Made by a program: the position numbers and the translations under genes | In this document: positions 49,160-57,541 of the stretch, piece by piece | Layout of the letters: each line of letters starts with the position of its first letter | Position numbering within the stretch: the first letter of the stretch is position 1 | NCBI RefSeq assembly: GCF_017309585.1 | Contig: NZ_CP071321.1 | Coordinates: 3,100,001 to 3,164,000 of the forward strand | Origin: Nitrogeniibacter aestuarii | GTDB lineage: Bacteria > Pseudomonadota > Gammaproteobacteria > Burkholderiales > Rhodocyclaceae | Direction of reading: 5' to 3' | Length of the DNA: 64,000 nucleotides | Notes under the pieces: model-generated | What the model was told of the DNA's origin: nothing | Databases searched by the model: none | The model's input: only the letters and a program-made list of their open reading frames with translations

Positions 49160-50121
49160 CAGACCCGCTCCCCGTCTCTGCGCAGGTTATGGGTCAGCCG
49201 TCCGAGGAAGCGCAGCTGAGTGCGATCCCAGGGTGTGAATCGTGGCAACTGGAACAGGTCGCTATCCGGGCGGGAAGCCCCGGCGGCGGTGGTGACCGCC
49301 GCGCCATACCCGGCCGCCTCCACCAGATCGCGGTCGCGCCGGGTGTAGTCGCGGACAGGTTTTCCGTTGGGATAGGCAAACAGGTTCATTGGCTTTCCGA
49401 TGATCTCTTCCAGTGCGCGCTTGCCATCACCGATTTCGCTGGCGGCCTGCACCGAGGTCAGCGAAGCGAGAATCGGATGGCTGACGGTATGACCGCCAAT
49501 GGTCATGCCGGCCTCGGACATCTGGCGAAGTTCGCTTGAGCTCATCATCAGGTCATTGGGCAACTCGACGTCGGCTGCTGCTGCCACATCGTCGACCGCG
49601 TTTGCACGTTCCACAGGGGGGAGATGCTTGATCCGGGTCAGAATGCTGTCGATGCAATGACGTCTCGCCGAAGCGGAGTCCAGCAAGAATTCACCCAGCC
49701 CGATCTTCTCCAGGTTCAGCGAATCCTGACGCGCGGCGCGTACGCTCTCGATGACCGTATCGTTCCACATCCGCCCGCCGTCGAGAAAACCCGACGCAAC
49801 AAAAAATGTCGCGTGCAGCCCATGGCGCTGAAGTATCGGCATGGCAACACGGGCGTTGTCGGCATAGCCATCGTCGAAGGTGATGCTCAGGGCACGCGAG
49901 GGCAGTGACGCATGTTGAAGGCCGTGGACCGCTTCTTCAAGCGGGATGACACGGTAGGTCTGCTTGATCCAGCGCAGCAAGGTGTCAAAACGGGCAGCAT
50001 CCGGCTCTTCCGGGAACAGCGGATCGGGCCGGGGCAAGACGCGGTGAAAGATGAGAATCGACAACTTGCCGGCTGCACCGGCAGGCGACATCATCGACGC
50101 GAGCATCCTGACCGGCATCAT
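49159..50121 (-). CDS. Polysaccharide deacetylase (NodB-like, CE4)
   Basis: The 320-residue protein has the NodB homology region with the catalytic/metal motif SITFDDGYADN (Asp83, Asp84) and the metal-binding HTVSHP (~208-213). It also has a late GADxxR-like DLVEAAGYGAAV stretch. CE4 enzymes remove N- or O-acetyl groups from glycans with a divalent metal. No clear signal peptide is present, so action may be cytoplasmic or via a non-cleaved N-terminus. The start overlaps the O-ligase stop (ATGA). Confidence 0.9.
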   Translation of the reverse strand: MMPVRMLASMMSPAGAAGKLSILIFHRVLPRPDPLFPEEPDAARFDTLLRWIKQTYRVIPLEEAVHGLQHASLPSRALSITFDDGYADNARVAMPILQRHGLHATFFVASGFLDGGRMWNDTVIESVRAARQDSLNLEKIGLGEFLLDSASARRHCIDSILTRIKHLPPVERANAVDDVAAAADVELPNDLMMSSSELRQMSEAGMTIGGHTVSHPILASLTSVQAASEIGDGKRALEEIIGKPMNLFAYPNGKPVRDYTRRDRDLVEAAGYGAAVTTAAGASRPDSDLFQLPRFTPWDRTQLRFLGRLTHNLRRDGERV

Positions 50122-51392
50122 GCGAGCACTTCCCGGCCTGTCGGCACTGTTTCATTTGCTTTCTTCTTTTCGTTCTCGAGCCAGCGCCTCGTCACCACAA
50201 GCATCACCATCACGTTGTAGGGCAAATCGAAGTACGCGAGACTCAGGAACGCACCACCGACACCGAATCCGATCAGCACCACCTGGATCATCCCGGCCAG
50301 ATGAAAGACCCACTCGTGCTCGGGATTGCCCCGGGACTGGCGCCTGAGCTTGACCGCTTCGCGCCAACTCAGCCAGCCCAGCAGAAGGTAGATGAACAGG
50401 CCGGGCCAGCCATGCTCGCCGAGCACCTGGAAGTAGATACTGTGAGCCGCACGCACGATACGCGGGTCGGGGGCGTATGACTGATAGACGATCGGGTCAT
50501 ACATCTCGAAACCGCCGCCCGTCACCCGGTCGTTCGCCAGATTGACGGCCGTCTGCCAGGCATTGATACGCCCCATCGCCGAACTGTCTTCTTCATAGGT
50601 TTCGATGGTGCTCATGCGGTCGTGCCAGCTTTGCGGCATGAACGCGAACAAGCCGGCCGCGGCAACCACGATGACGACACCGGAGACGATCTTGCCGCGG
50701 CTGCGTAGCCAGAGAATACCCCCCATGGCGACAATGGCCAGGAAGGCCCCGCGCGATTGCGTGCCGAGCACGGCCACGGTGGTCATGAGCATCATCACGA
50801 ACAGGCCGCGCTTGATCCACTTGTTATCGTTCGTCAGCGTCAGGTAGTACATGAGCGGAATGGTGATGAGCATCGCCAGACCGATCTCGTTGTTGCCGCC
50901 GATGAATCCGCCCGGCCCCCAGACGCGACCACCGCCGCCCGTCATGATGGTGTAGACCCCACCCTTCAGGCCGAAGAAACCGATGGACAGGACGTTGATC
51001 CAGACGAACAGCTGGATGTGCTTCTTGTCCTGCAGGACGGCCAGCGCCAGCAGTGTCATCACCTGGATTTTCATCACTTTCTTCAACTGATCCAGAGACT
51101 CACCGGGGAAGAAGCCGAACGCGGTCGTCACGCACATCCACAGAATGAAGATGATGAGCACCGTCACGATGCCGGATCGCGGCATCGACACCTTGTCCTT
51201 CGTCGTCATGAGGGCGATGAACGTGGCGCCGGCCGCCGCGGCCGCAAACGGCAGATCGTAGGCAAAGCCCCAGGTGAGCCGGTGGGGGTTCATGACACTG
51301 ATCCAGGTCCATAGCAGCACGCCGATATAGGCATGGCGAAAGACCTGCGGCAGGAAGAACAGGAACAGCCCGGTAATAGCCAGATCACGCAT
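50118..51392 (-). CDS. Exosortase A system-associated O-antigen-ligase-like membrane protein
   Basis: The 424-residue polytopic protein has ~10 membrane helices, with a large periplasmic loop (VTGGGFEMYDPIVYQSYAPDPRIVRAAHSIYFQVLGEHG) typical of WzyC/WaaL ligases. It matches the XrtA O-glycosylation ligase family (TIGR03097 type). It is thought to polymerise repeats or transfer glycan to a lipid or protein acceptor, possibly PEP-CTERM proteins. It overlaps the PaaK-like gene by 8 bp. Confidence 0.9.
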   Translation of the reverse strand: MRDLAITGLFLFFLPQVFRHAYIGVLLWTWISVMNPHRLTWGFAYDLPFAAAAAGATFIALMTTKDKVSMPRSGIVTVLIIFILWMCVTTAFGFFPGESLDQLKKVMKIQVMTLLALAVLQDKKHIQLFVWINVLSIGFFGLKGGVYTIMTGGGGRVWGPGGFIGGNNEIGLAMLITIPLMYYLTLTNDNKWIKRGLFVMMLMTTVAVLGTQSRGAFLAIVAMGGILWLRSRGKIVSGVVIVVAAAGLFAFMPQSWHDRMSTIETYEEDSSAMGRINAWQTAVNLANDRVTGGGFEMYDPIVYQSYAPDPRIVRAAHSIYFQVLGEHGWPGLFIYLLLGWLSWREAVKLRRQSRGNPEHEWVFHLAGMIQVVLIGFGVGGAFLSLAYFDLPYNVMVMLVVTRRWLENEKKKANETVPTGREVLA

Positions 51393-52767
51393 GAGCGGAA
51401 ACCTCCTGGCGCATGCCCGGCTGCACCTTGCTCACGACATAGCGGAATTTGCCCGATTTTTCGGCGGGGATTTCGTCAACAAATGACACACCGATGGTGA
51501 CGTGTTCGCCGAGGCGTCGTTTGAAGTCGGTGACGATGCGCTGCTCAGCGCCTTGCTCCCAGCGCGAATCGGCAACAATGAACACGTCGGTGTGATCCAG
51601 ACTCTCCTGGGCGATCTTGAACTTGGCCACACCGGGCAGGTCGCGCACGGTGTAGATGAGCGCAAGCCCGTGCATGACGGTGCCATCGGCAGCCACGATG
51701 AAGTCAGTCGTGCGACCCTGGACATCGGCCAGGATCGGCAGGGTCCGTCCACAGGCGCACCCCGAGCCCCCAAGCACGCCCACATCCCCGGTGCGATAGC
51801 GGACAAACGGGAAATCGCGCGTGGCCAGATGGGTCACCACGATCTCACCTGCCTCGCCCGCGGCCACGGGCTGCCCGTCGGCACCGATGGTTTCGACGAT
51901 GATGTCCTCTGCACTCAGATGCAGATTGCCGGACGGACACGCGTGCGCGATGAAACCCGCATCACGCGCACCGTAGCCATTGGCGACCGGCGCACCGAAG
52001 ACCCCCTCGATGGTTTCCTTCTGATGATCGTAGAGTCGCTCCGAGGTCACGAACACCACCTTGATGCCAAGGCGGTCCATCGCCCGCCCCTGCGCCTTTG
52101 CATGGGCCGCGATCATGGAAAGGCTGGACGGATAGCCAAACAGCATCTTCGGCCTGACGCGCTCGATGGTCGCAACGAAACGATCAAGGTTTTCACGGGA
52201 CATTTCAAAGGCTGGCAGCAACTCGCTGCGGAACAGGCCGTCCCGGATCTGTCGAACGCGATCCTGCGCCCCCAGTTCGACCGGCGACCCCCACACCACC
52301 AGTTCGGGGTCGCCGATATCCACGCCCCACCAGCGCGTGGCGCGCCACTTGGCGGCCACATCATGGCTCTTGCGTCCGAGCCCCGTGTAGAAGATGAGCG
52401 GCTCGCCCGACGAACCACCAGTGTTGTATCGCGTGATCGGACCGTGATCGGCCGCCTTCATGCGCTCGCCCTGAGCACGGATGACGGCCTTGTCCAGCAA
52501 GGGCAGGCGCTCGAGTGCGCGGACGCTGTCGACTACCTGCGGATCGAAACCCGATTCATCAAAGAGATCGCGGTAGTAAGGCACCTGTGTGCCGATGTCA
52601 CAAAGAAAGGCCTTCAGGCGCTCGACACGAACCGCCTCGAGTTCATCGGCATTGGCATATTGGGTGGCTTCGAGCGATTTGAGTCGCGCCACGGAATCGT
52701 GCTTCTTGAGCCGTTCATGCAGCGGAAAGAGGACGCCGGAAACCAGGCGGGTATACAGAGAGCTCAC
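51385..52767 (-). CDS. PaaK/CapK-like adenylate-forming ligase
   Basis: The 460-residue protein is related to phenylacetate-CoA ligase and CapK. It has YNTGGSSGEPLIFYTG as the ATP-binding P-loop region, NGYGARDAGFIAHAC and VRYRTGDVGVLGG motifs, and a Cys pair (CACG). It would activate a carboxylate for attachment to the polysaccharide or lipid carrier; such genes recur in capsule loci with unknown substrate. GTG 52767 lies 1 bp past the preceding stop, so it is coupled. The 16-codon upstream in-frame ATG overlaps the preceding gene. Confidence 0.85.
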   Translation of the reverse strand: MSSLYTRLVSGVLFPLHERLKKHDSVARLKSLEATQYANADELEAVRVERLKAFLCDIGTQVPYYRDLFDESGFDPQVVDSVRALERLPLLDKAVIRAQGERMKAADHGPITRYNTGGSSGEPLIFYTGLGRKSHDVAAKWRATRWWGVDIGDPELVVWGSPVELGAQDRVRQIRDGLFRSELLPAFEMSRENLDRFVATIERVRPKMLFGYPSSLSMIAAHAKAQGRAMDRLGIKVVFVTSERLYDHQKETIEGVFGAPVANGYGARDAGFIAHACPSGNLHLSAEDIIVETIGADGQPVAAGEAGEIVVTHLATRDFPFVRYRTGDVGVLGGSGCACGRTLPILADVQGRTTDFIVAADGTVMHGLALIYTVRDLPGVAKFKIAQESLDHTDVFIVADSRWEQGAEQRIVTDFKRRLGEHVTIGVSFVDEIPAEKSGKFRYVVSKVQPGMRQEVSAHA

Positions 52768-52768
52768 G

Positions 52769-54031
52769 CTAGCGGTGCTCCACAATGGGTTTGCGCTTTG
52801 CGCGCATGGCGACAAATGCAGCAGTCAGTTGATCGATGCGATTGTCCCAGGTGTTGTCCCGGGCATAGGCCAGAATGGCCTCTCGGGACCACGGGCGATC
52901 GAGGCTATCGATGAGGGCATCCCTCAGCGCATCGTGGTCGCCGAATGGCACGATATGACCGAGTTCAGGGCGGCACACGACCTCAGCATTGCCCCCCACG
53001 TCGGTTGTCACGACCGGCAAACCGCAGGCCATGGCTTCAAGGAAGACGTTGGCCCAGCCTTCGTTTCGTGTCGACAGCACGAAGACGTCGGCCGCGCTCA
53101 GCTTCTCCGCCAGCTGTGCCGGCGCCACCGGGCCGGTGAAGAGCACCCGGGATTCCAGACCGAGCGTGCGGACCTGAGCCCTGAGCTGCTCGCTCATGTC
53201 CCCTTCCGGACTCCCGCCACCGATGATCACATAATGCACATCAACATCGTTCGCGATGATTTCGGGCAGGCAGTCGATGACACGATGAAAGCCTTTGCGC
53301 TCAACCAGCCCGCCCACGGTCACCAGTACCTTGGCATCGACTGGCAAGCCAAGACGACGACGCGCTTCAGCCTGCTCGATCGGCGAGAACTTCTCGACAT
53401 CGACACCATTGCCGATCACCTGAATCTTGTCCGCCTCGCCACCTGCGTCGCGCACCAGTCGCTTGAGTGAATCAGCGACGCTGACGACCATGTCGGCGTC
53501 GCGTACCGCACGCAGCACCTGCTCGGCGAGCCCCGGGGTGCGCAGCTGGCGGGTCTCGGTGCCCCGTAACGTGATGCTCACTGGCAAACCGAGCCAGCGG
53601 CCCAGCAGGGTCGCCGCCTTGCCACAGGGGTAGGCGAAATGCGCATCGACGATGCCTTCGCCAAATCGACGCTTGAGCCGCCGCATGAGCGGCCAGGTGC
53701 ACAGGGCCATCGACCAGCCGTCCAGCCCCCGCAGCACGCCGGGCAAGGCCAGAAATCGCGGGAAGAACACCTCGGTGCCGTCCTGAATCTCGTGATGGGC
53801 GGTTTTGACGCGGTAACCGGGTCTGAACTTCTGGATCAAGCCCTGAAACGGAAACCACGGCTGGGGCGACACGACCACCATCGGGCCGTGTGCGCGGACC
53901 CGAAACATGCGTTCGCGGATGAAGAGCCCTGCGTTGGGCTGTGCGGCATTGGGAAACAGCGATGAGTAGACAAACACGGGCCCAACCTCTCGGGTGCCCT
54001 GTGCCATCGCAGGCGCATCGGCAGGCTTCAC
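52769..54031 (-). CDS. Glycosyltransferase, GT4 family
   Basis: The 420-residue GT-B transferase has PVFVYSSLFPNAAQPNAGLFIRERM at the N-terminus. The donor domain contains VTVGGLVERKGFHRVID, YVIIGGGSPEGD and the E(x)7E motif in STRNEGWANVFLEAMACGLPVV. It elongates the EPS repeat. The start is GTG 54031, overlapping the TGA of the transglutaminase gene. An internal ATG 11 codons on is an alternative. Confidence 0.9.
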   Translation of the reverse strand: MKPADAPAMAQGTREVGPVFVYSSLFPNAAQPNAGLFIRERMFRVRAHGPMVVVSPQPWFPFQGLIQKFRPGYRVKTAHHEIQDGTEVFFPRFLALPGVLRGLDGWSMALCTWPLMRRLKRRFGEGIVDAHFAYPCGKAATLLGRWLGLPVSITLRGTETRQLRTPGLAEQVLRAVRDADMVVSVADSLKRLVRDAGGEADKIQVIGNGVDVEKFSPIEQAEARRRLGLPVDAKVLVTVGGLVERKGFHRVIDCLPEIIANDVDVHYVIIGGGSPEGDMSEQLRAQVRTLGLESRVLFTGPVAPAQLAEKLSAADVFVLSTRNEGWANVFLEAMACGLPVVTTDVGGNAEVVCRPELGHIVPFGDHDALRDALIDSLDRPWSREAILAYARDNTWDNRIDQLTAAFVAMRAKRKPIVEHR

Positions 54032-54990
54032 GTCACACGCTCCCAGTGGGATGAAACCAGCGAAACAATGCCGATCAGGAGTACTGCAACGCCAAGCCAT
54101 CCGAAGATCTTCAATCGCGTACGCAAGGCAGCCAGTGCGTCACGGGTGTCCGGGTCGGCGTCGGGCAACAGGCGCAATCGTGGATACTGCTGCCACAGGA
54201 TGGCAGCGAGCTGCTCGACCGGGCGGCCAAAGCGACGCGCCGTTGTCACGACCGGGTGACTGTCAAGCGCCATCACTGCATTTCCCCACCACATGTACCA
54301 CTGCGCGGCACCCCGCCGGTAATAGTCCAGCGCCTTCTCCGGGTAGACATATCCGGGCGGCGCATCGGGGTGAACGCGCTCGCCATGGAATGCTTCGCCT
54401 GAAATGAGGTGATGCCGGAACTCCATCGCAGAGAGCGGTTGACCGTCGGCCCCGAGAAAATACTGGTTGTTGTAAATATCGATGAGCCCCCAGCGCTTGC
54501 GCTGGCGATCCCAGACTTCGCTGAGAATGTGTCCATGCCCGCCGTAGCCATCGAATGAGAAGGCCCATGGGCGGGAGAATACCCCCGCCGCGTTGAGCAA
54601 GGCCGTGAAGACCTCCACTACGTCGCCACAATAGCCCTCACCGTGCTCACGGATGCGCGCATAGCTCTCCGCCAGCGAGGCTTTGATGGGATTGTTCGGG
54701 CGCATGTCATCCGGCAGGAGATGGCGCCCCACGCCGAGCGCGGCAGCCCAATCGTCGCCGGTGGTATGCAGCGCATGGTCTGCCACCACACGCGCAAACA
54801 GCGGATGCACGGGACCCGATTCGACTTTGAAGTCCGCGGGAACACTTTCAGGCGACCACTGATGACTGGCGGGCGCGTCTTCAAGAAGCAACGCATTGCG
54901 CAGTCGAACCAGCTCGGCTCCGTTGCTCAGGTGTCGCACAAACGACAGCCCGAGCGCCCCCCAGACGAGCAAGGCCAGCAGAAACAGCAC
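54028..54990 (-). CDS. Membrane-anchored transglutaminase-like protein
   Basis: The 320-residue protein has a membrane helix at each end (~1-18 and ~292-312) and a transglutaminase/papain-like core. The presumed triad is Cys in GEGYCGDVVEVF, His in GGHGHILSEVWD and Asp in LIDIYNNQYF. Bacterial members act as peptidases, amidases or crosslinkers, often in the periplasm. In an EPS operon it could crosslink or process an amine-bearing glycan or protein; this is inference. GTG 54990 has GGGGAG 8 bp upstream. Confidence 0.78.
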   Translation of the reverse strand: MLFLLALLVWGALGLSFVRHLSNGAELVRLRNALLLEDAPASHQWSPESVPADFKVESGPVHPLFARVVADHALHTTGDDWAAALGVGRHLLPDDMRPNNPIKASLAESYARIREHGEGYCGDVVEVFTALLNAAGVFSRPWAFSFDGYGGHGHILSEVWDRQRKRWGLIDIYNNQYFLGADGQPLSAMEFRHHLISGEAFHGERVHPDAPPGYVYPEKALDYYRRGAAQWYMWWGNAVMALDSHPVVTTARRFGRPVEQLAAILWQQYPRLRLLPDADPDTRDALAALRTRLKIFGWLGVAVLLIGIVSLVSSHWERVT

Positions 54991-55016
54991 GGTTCAGGCT
55001 CCCCGTGGGCCCGGGC

Positions 55017-56333
55017 TTACCAGCACAGACCGGTGATCTTCGCCTTGATACCTGAATCGGAACCCACACCCACCAGATCAAACAGGTGTTGATCGGGGCG
55101 GGCCCTGGCGACAACCGCCTCGCGGATGATGGGTGAGGCGGAACCGAGCACCAGCACTTCCGAGTCGGCAACAACCGCCTCGATATCGTCCTGGAGCATC
55201 TCGCCGATATGAGGCAGATGACGTTCGATGAAGCTCTTGTTGGCACCGAGCAGACGTGACAGATGCACTTCCGGGTCATACACGGACAACTGGACACCTT
55301 TGCCGATCAGTTGCTCGGCCAGCGTGACCAGCGGACTTTCCCGCAGGTCGTCGGTCCCGGTCTTGAACGACAGGCCGAGAAAGCCGATCTTGCGCTTGCC
55401 GGTGGCCAGAATCTGTTCGATCGCCAGATCCACATGGTTGCGGTTCGATGCCAGGATGTTGCTCAGCATCGGCAATTCCACATCGTGCATCTTGGCCAGG
55501 TAGCTGGTGGCGCGCAGGTCCTTGGGCAGGCACGAGCCGCCAAAGGCAAAACCCGGCTTCAGGTACGCCTTGGAGATGTTCAGCTGGGTGTCCTGGCAGA
55601 CCAGGTCCATGACCTCGAAGGCATCCACGCCCAGTGCGTGACACAGACGCGCCGTCTCGTTGGCGAATGTGATCTTGAGCGCGTGGAAGTTGTTGCAGCA
55701 GTACTTCATCATCTCTGCGGCGCGCACCGAGGTGCGCAGGAAGCGGCACGGCAGATGACCAAACAGGCCTTCGAGTCGCGTGTAGGCGTCTTCGTGGTTG
55801 GCACCGACCACCGTGAACGGCGGCTTGTCATAGTCGCGAATGGAGGAACCTTCACGCAGGAATTCCGGCTGGAAGCACACATGGAAGCCCTCGCCATCCT
55901 TCTTGCCCGAGGCCCGCTCGATGATCGGTTTGAGTGTGTCTTCGACCGTCCCCGGCACCAGAGTGGAGCGAAACACGAACACATGTGCGTCTGATTTATC
56001 CTGGAGCGCGGCCCCTAGGTCTTCGGCGATCCGCAGGACGGCGCCCTGATCCTGGCTGCCGTTGGGGGCCGAGGGCGTGCCCACGCAGATGAGCGACATG
56101 TCCGAATCACGAACGGCCTGACGCACATCGTCGGTCACGGTCACCCGACCGCTGGCCACCACCTGCTGCATCAAATCGACCATACCCTCTTCCACGACCG
56201 GGGTCTTGCCCTCGCGAATCAGGTTGAGCTTGGTCGGATCGATATCGACACCAATGACGTCATGCCCATCACGCGCCAGGCAGGCGAGCGAGACCGCGCC
56301 AACGTATCCGAGACCGAAGATGCTGATTTTCAC
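55017..56333 (-). CDS. GDP-mannose 6-dehydrogenase-like (AlgD family)
   Basis: The 438-residue NAD-dependent 4-electron dehydrogenase has the Rossmann motif FGLGYVGAV (6-14). K210 and N214 lie in MKYCCNN, and the catalytic Cys268 in GGSCLPKD sits at the same residue number as in Pseudomonas AlgD. It most likely oxidises GDP-mannose to GDP-mannuronate, with UDP-sugar dehydrogenase as the alternative. This puts a uronic acid in the polymer. GTG 56333 has AAGGA upstream, 11 bp after the preceding stop. Confidence 0.88.
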   Translation of the reverse strand: MKISIFGLGYVGAVSLACLARDGHDVIGVDIDPTKLNLIREGKTPVVEEGMVDLMQQVVASGRVTVTDDVRQAVRDSDMSLICVGTPSAPNGSQDQGAVLRIAEDLGAALQDKSDAHVFVFRSTLVPGTVEDTLKPIIERASGKKDGEGFHVCFQPEFLREGSSIRDYDKPPFTVVGANHEDAYTRLEGLFGHLPCRFLRTSVRAAEMMKYCCNNFHALKITFANETARLCHALGVDAFEVMDLVCQDTQLNISKAYLKPGFAFGGSCLPKDLRATSYLAKMHDVELPMLSNILASNRNHVDLAIEQILATGKRKIGFLGLSFKTGTDDLRESPLVTLAEQLIGKGVQLSVYDPEVHLSRLLGANKSFIERHLPHIGEMLQDDIEAVVADSEVLVLGSASPIIREAVVARARPDQHLFDLVGVGSDSGIKAKITGLCW

Positions 56334-56344
56334 TGGTGAATTCC

Positions 56345-57541
56345 TTATTGCTTGGCAAATTCCGAGAGGCATCGCTCCACGATGCCGTCGAGGCGTTCCA
56401 TCGATTTGGGCCAGTCGTGGTGCGACAACATACGCTCACGCCCAGCAATGGCAAGGCGTTCACGCTCGGCGGGATTTTCGACGATGCGCAGTATGGCGCA
56501 AGCGTACTCGTCTGGCGTATCAGCGACGAGGAAATGGTTCTCATCTTCTGCATCAACGCCGCCAGCCGCCACTTTGCTGGTGACCACGGGCACGCCCATG
56601 GCCATGGCTTCAAGAATCTTGTTCTGCGTCCCGCGAGCGATATTCAGCGGCGCCACCATCAAGGCAGAGCGCAGGATATACGGTCTGACATCCGGCACGG
56701 AACCGGTCACCGTCACACCGTCGAGTTCCTCAAGCTTGCGCACGGCCGGGATCGGGTCGGCGCCGACGATCACCAGCTTGAGCGACGGTCGTCGGGCCTT
56801 GAGCAGCGGCCAGATACGCTTGCAGAAGTCGAACATGCACTCCTGGTTCGGGTAGTAGTCCATGCGCCCGATGAAGGAAATCAGGTCCGGGTCGTAGCCT
56901 TCGCCGTCCGGCTTGAAGAAACCGGCATCGACGCCATTCGGAAACCAGCCCGTGGACACACCGGTTTCGTAGGATTCAAGCGTTTCCCACTCGGCCCGCG
57001 TCGTGGCGGTGCACATGTTGAAACGCGTGGCCAGACGGCGCTCGGCGCGCTCCATCTTGGTGCCCTCGAGCCAGTACCCCATGTTGAGCGGAAATGGCTT
57101 GAACTTGACGTATTCGAGCCATTTCTGCGAATCCATGTCGCCAAAATCGAGGATCTTGGGGATGCCCTCTATATCCTCAACGTACTGCGCCACGGATGAG
57201 CAATGAACGAATATGAGGTCGAACTTCTCTCTGGCCACCAGTGCCTTCACACGGCGGGCAAGATCGGGGCAGTAGAAAAACCCCATCGATGAGGGCGTAA
57301 GCGTCGGCAGGCGAGCCACCATCCGCAGGGTTTGCACCGGATTGGAGACCCGCCCCATTTCAAAGTGCGCGCAATGTGCCTCCAGGCCCTGCCCTTCAGC
57401 CGCCTCCTCGTCGGAGCGGACCAGCGAGCACACGGTCACTTCATGCTGCTGCGAGAAGTGACGGATCATGTTGAACGGGCGAATCTTCCCCCCCCGCTTG
57501 GGCGGGAACGGAAAGCGATGACAGACGTACAGGATTTTCAT
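56345..57541 (-). CDS. XrtA-system glycosyltransferase (TIGR03087 type)
   Basis: The 398-residue GT-B enzyme opens KILYVCHRFPFPPKRGGKIRPF, which with LVAREKFDLIFVHCSSVAQYV is characteristic of the PEP-CTERM/EpsH-system sugar transferase 1 family. The donor site contains SFIGRMDYYPNQECM and ARGTQNKILEAMAMGVPVV. Its ATG shares the A of the upstream asparagine synthetase stop (TGATG). Confidence 0.92.
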   Translation of the reverse strand: MKILYVCHRFPFPPKRGGKIRPFNMIRHFSQQHEVTVCSLVRSDEEAAEGQGLEAHCAHFEMGRVSNPVQTLRMVARLPTLTPSSMGFFYCPDLARRVKALVAREKFDLIFVHCSSVAQYVEDIEGIPKILDFGDMDSQKWLEYVKFKPFPLNMGYWLEGTKMERAERRLATRFNMCTATTRAEWETLESYETGVSTGWFPNGVDAGFFKPDGEGYDPDLISFIGRMDYYPNQECMFDFCKRIWPLLKARRPSLKLVIVGADPIPAVRKLEELDGVTVTGSVPDVRPYILRSALMVAPLNIARGTQNKILEAMAMGVPVVTSKVAAGGVDAEDENHFLVADTPDEYACAILRIVENPAERERLAIAGRERMLSHHDWPKSMERLDGIVERCLSEFAKQ

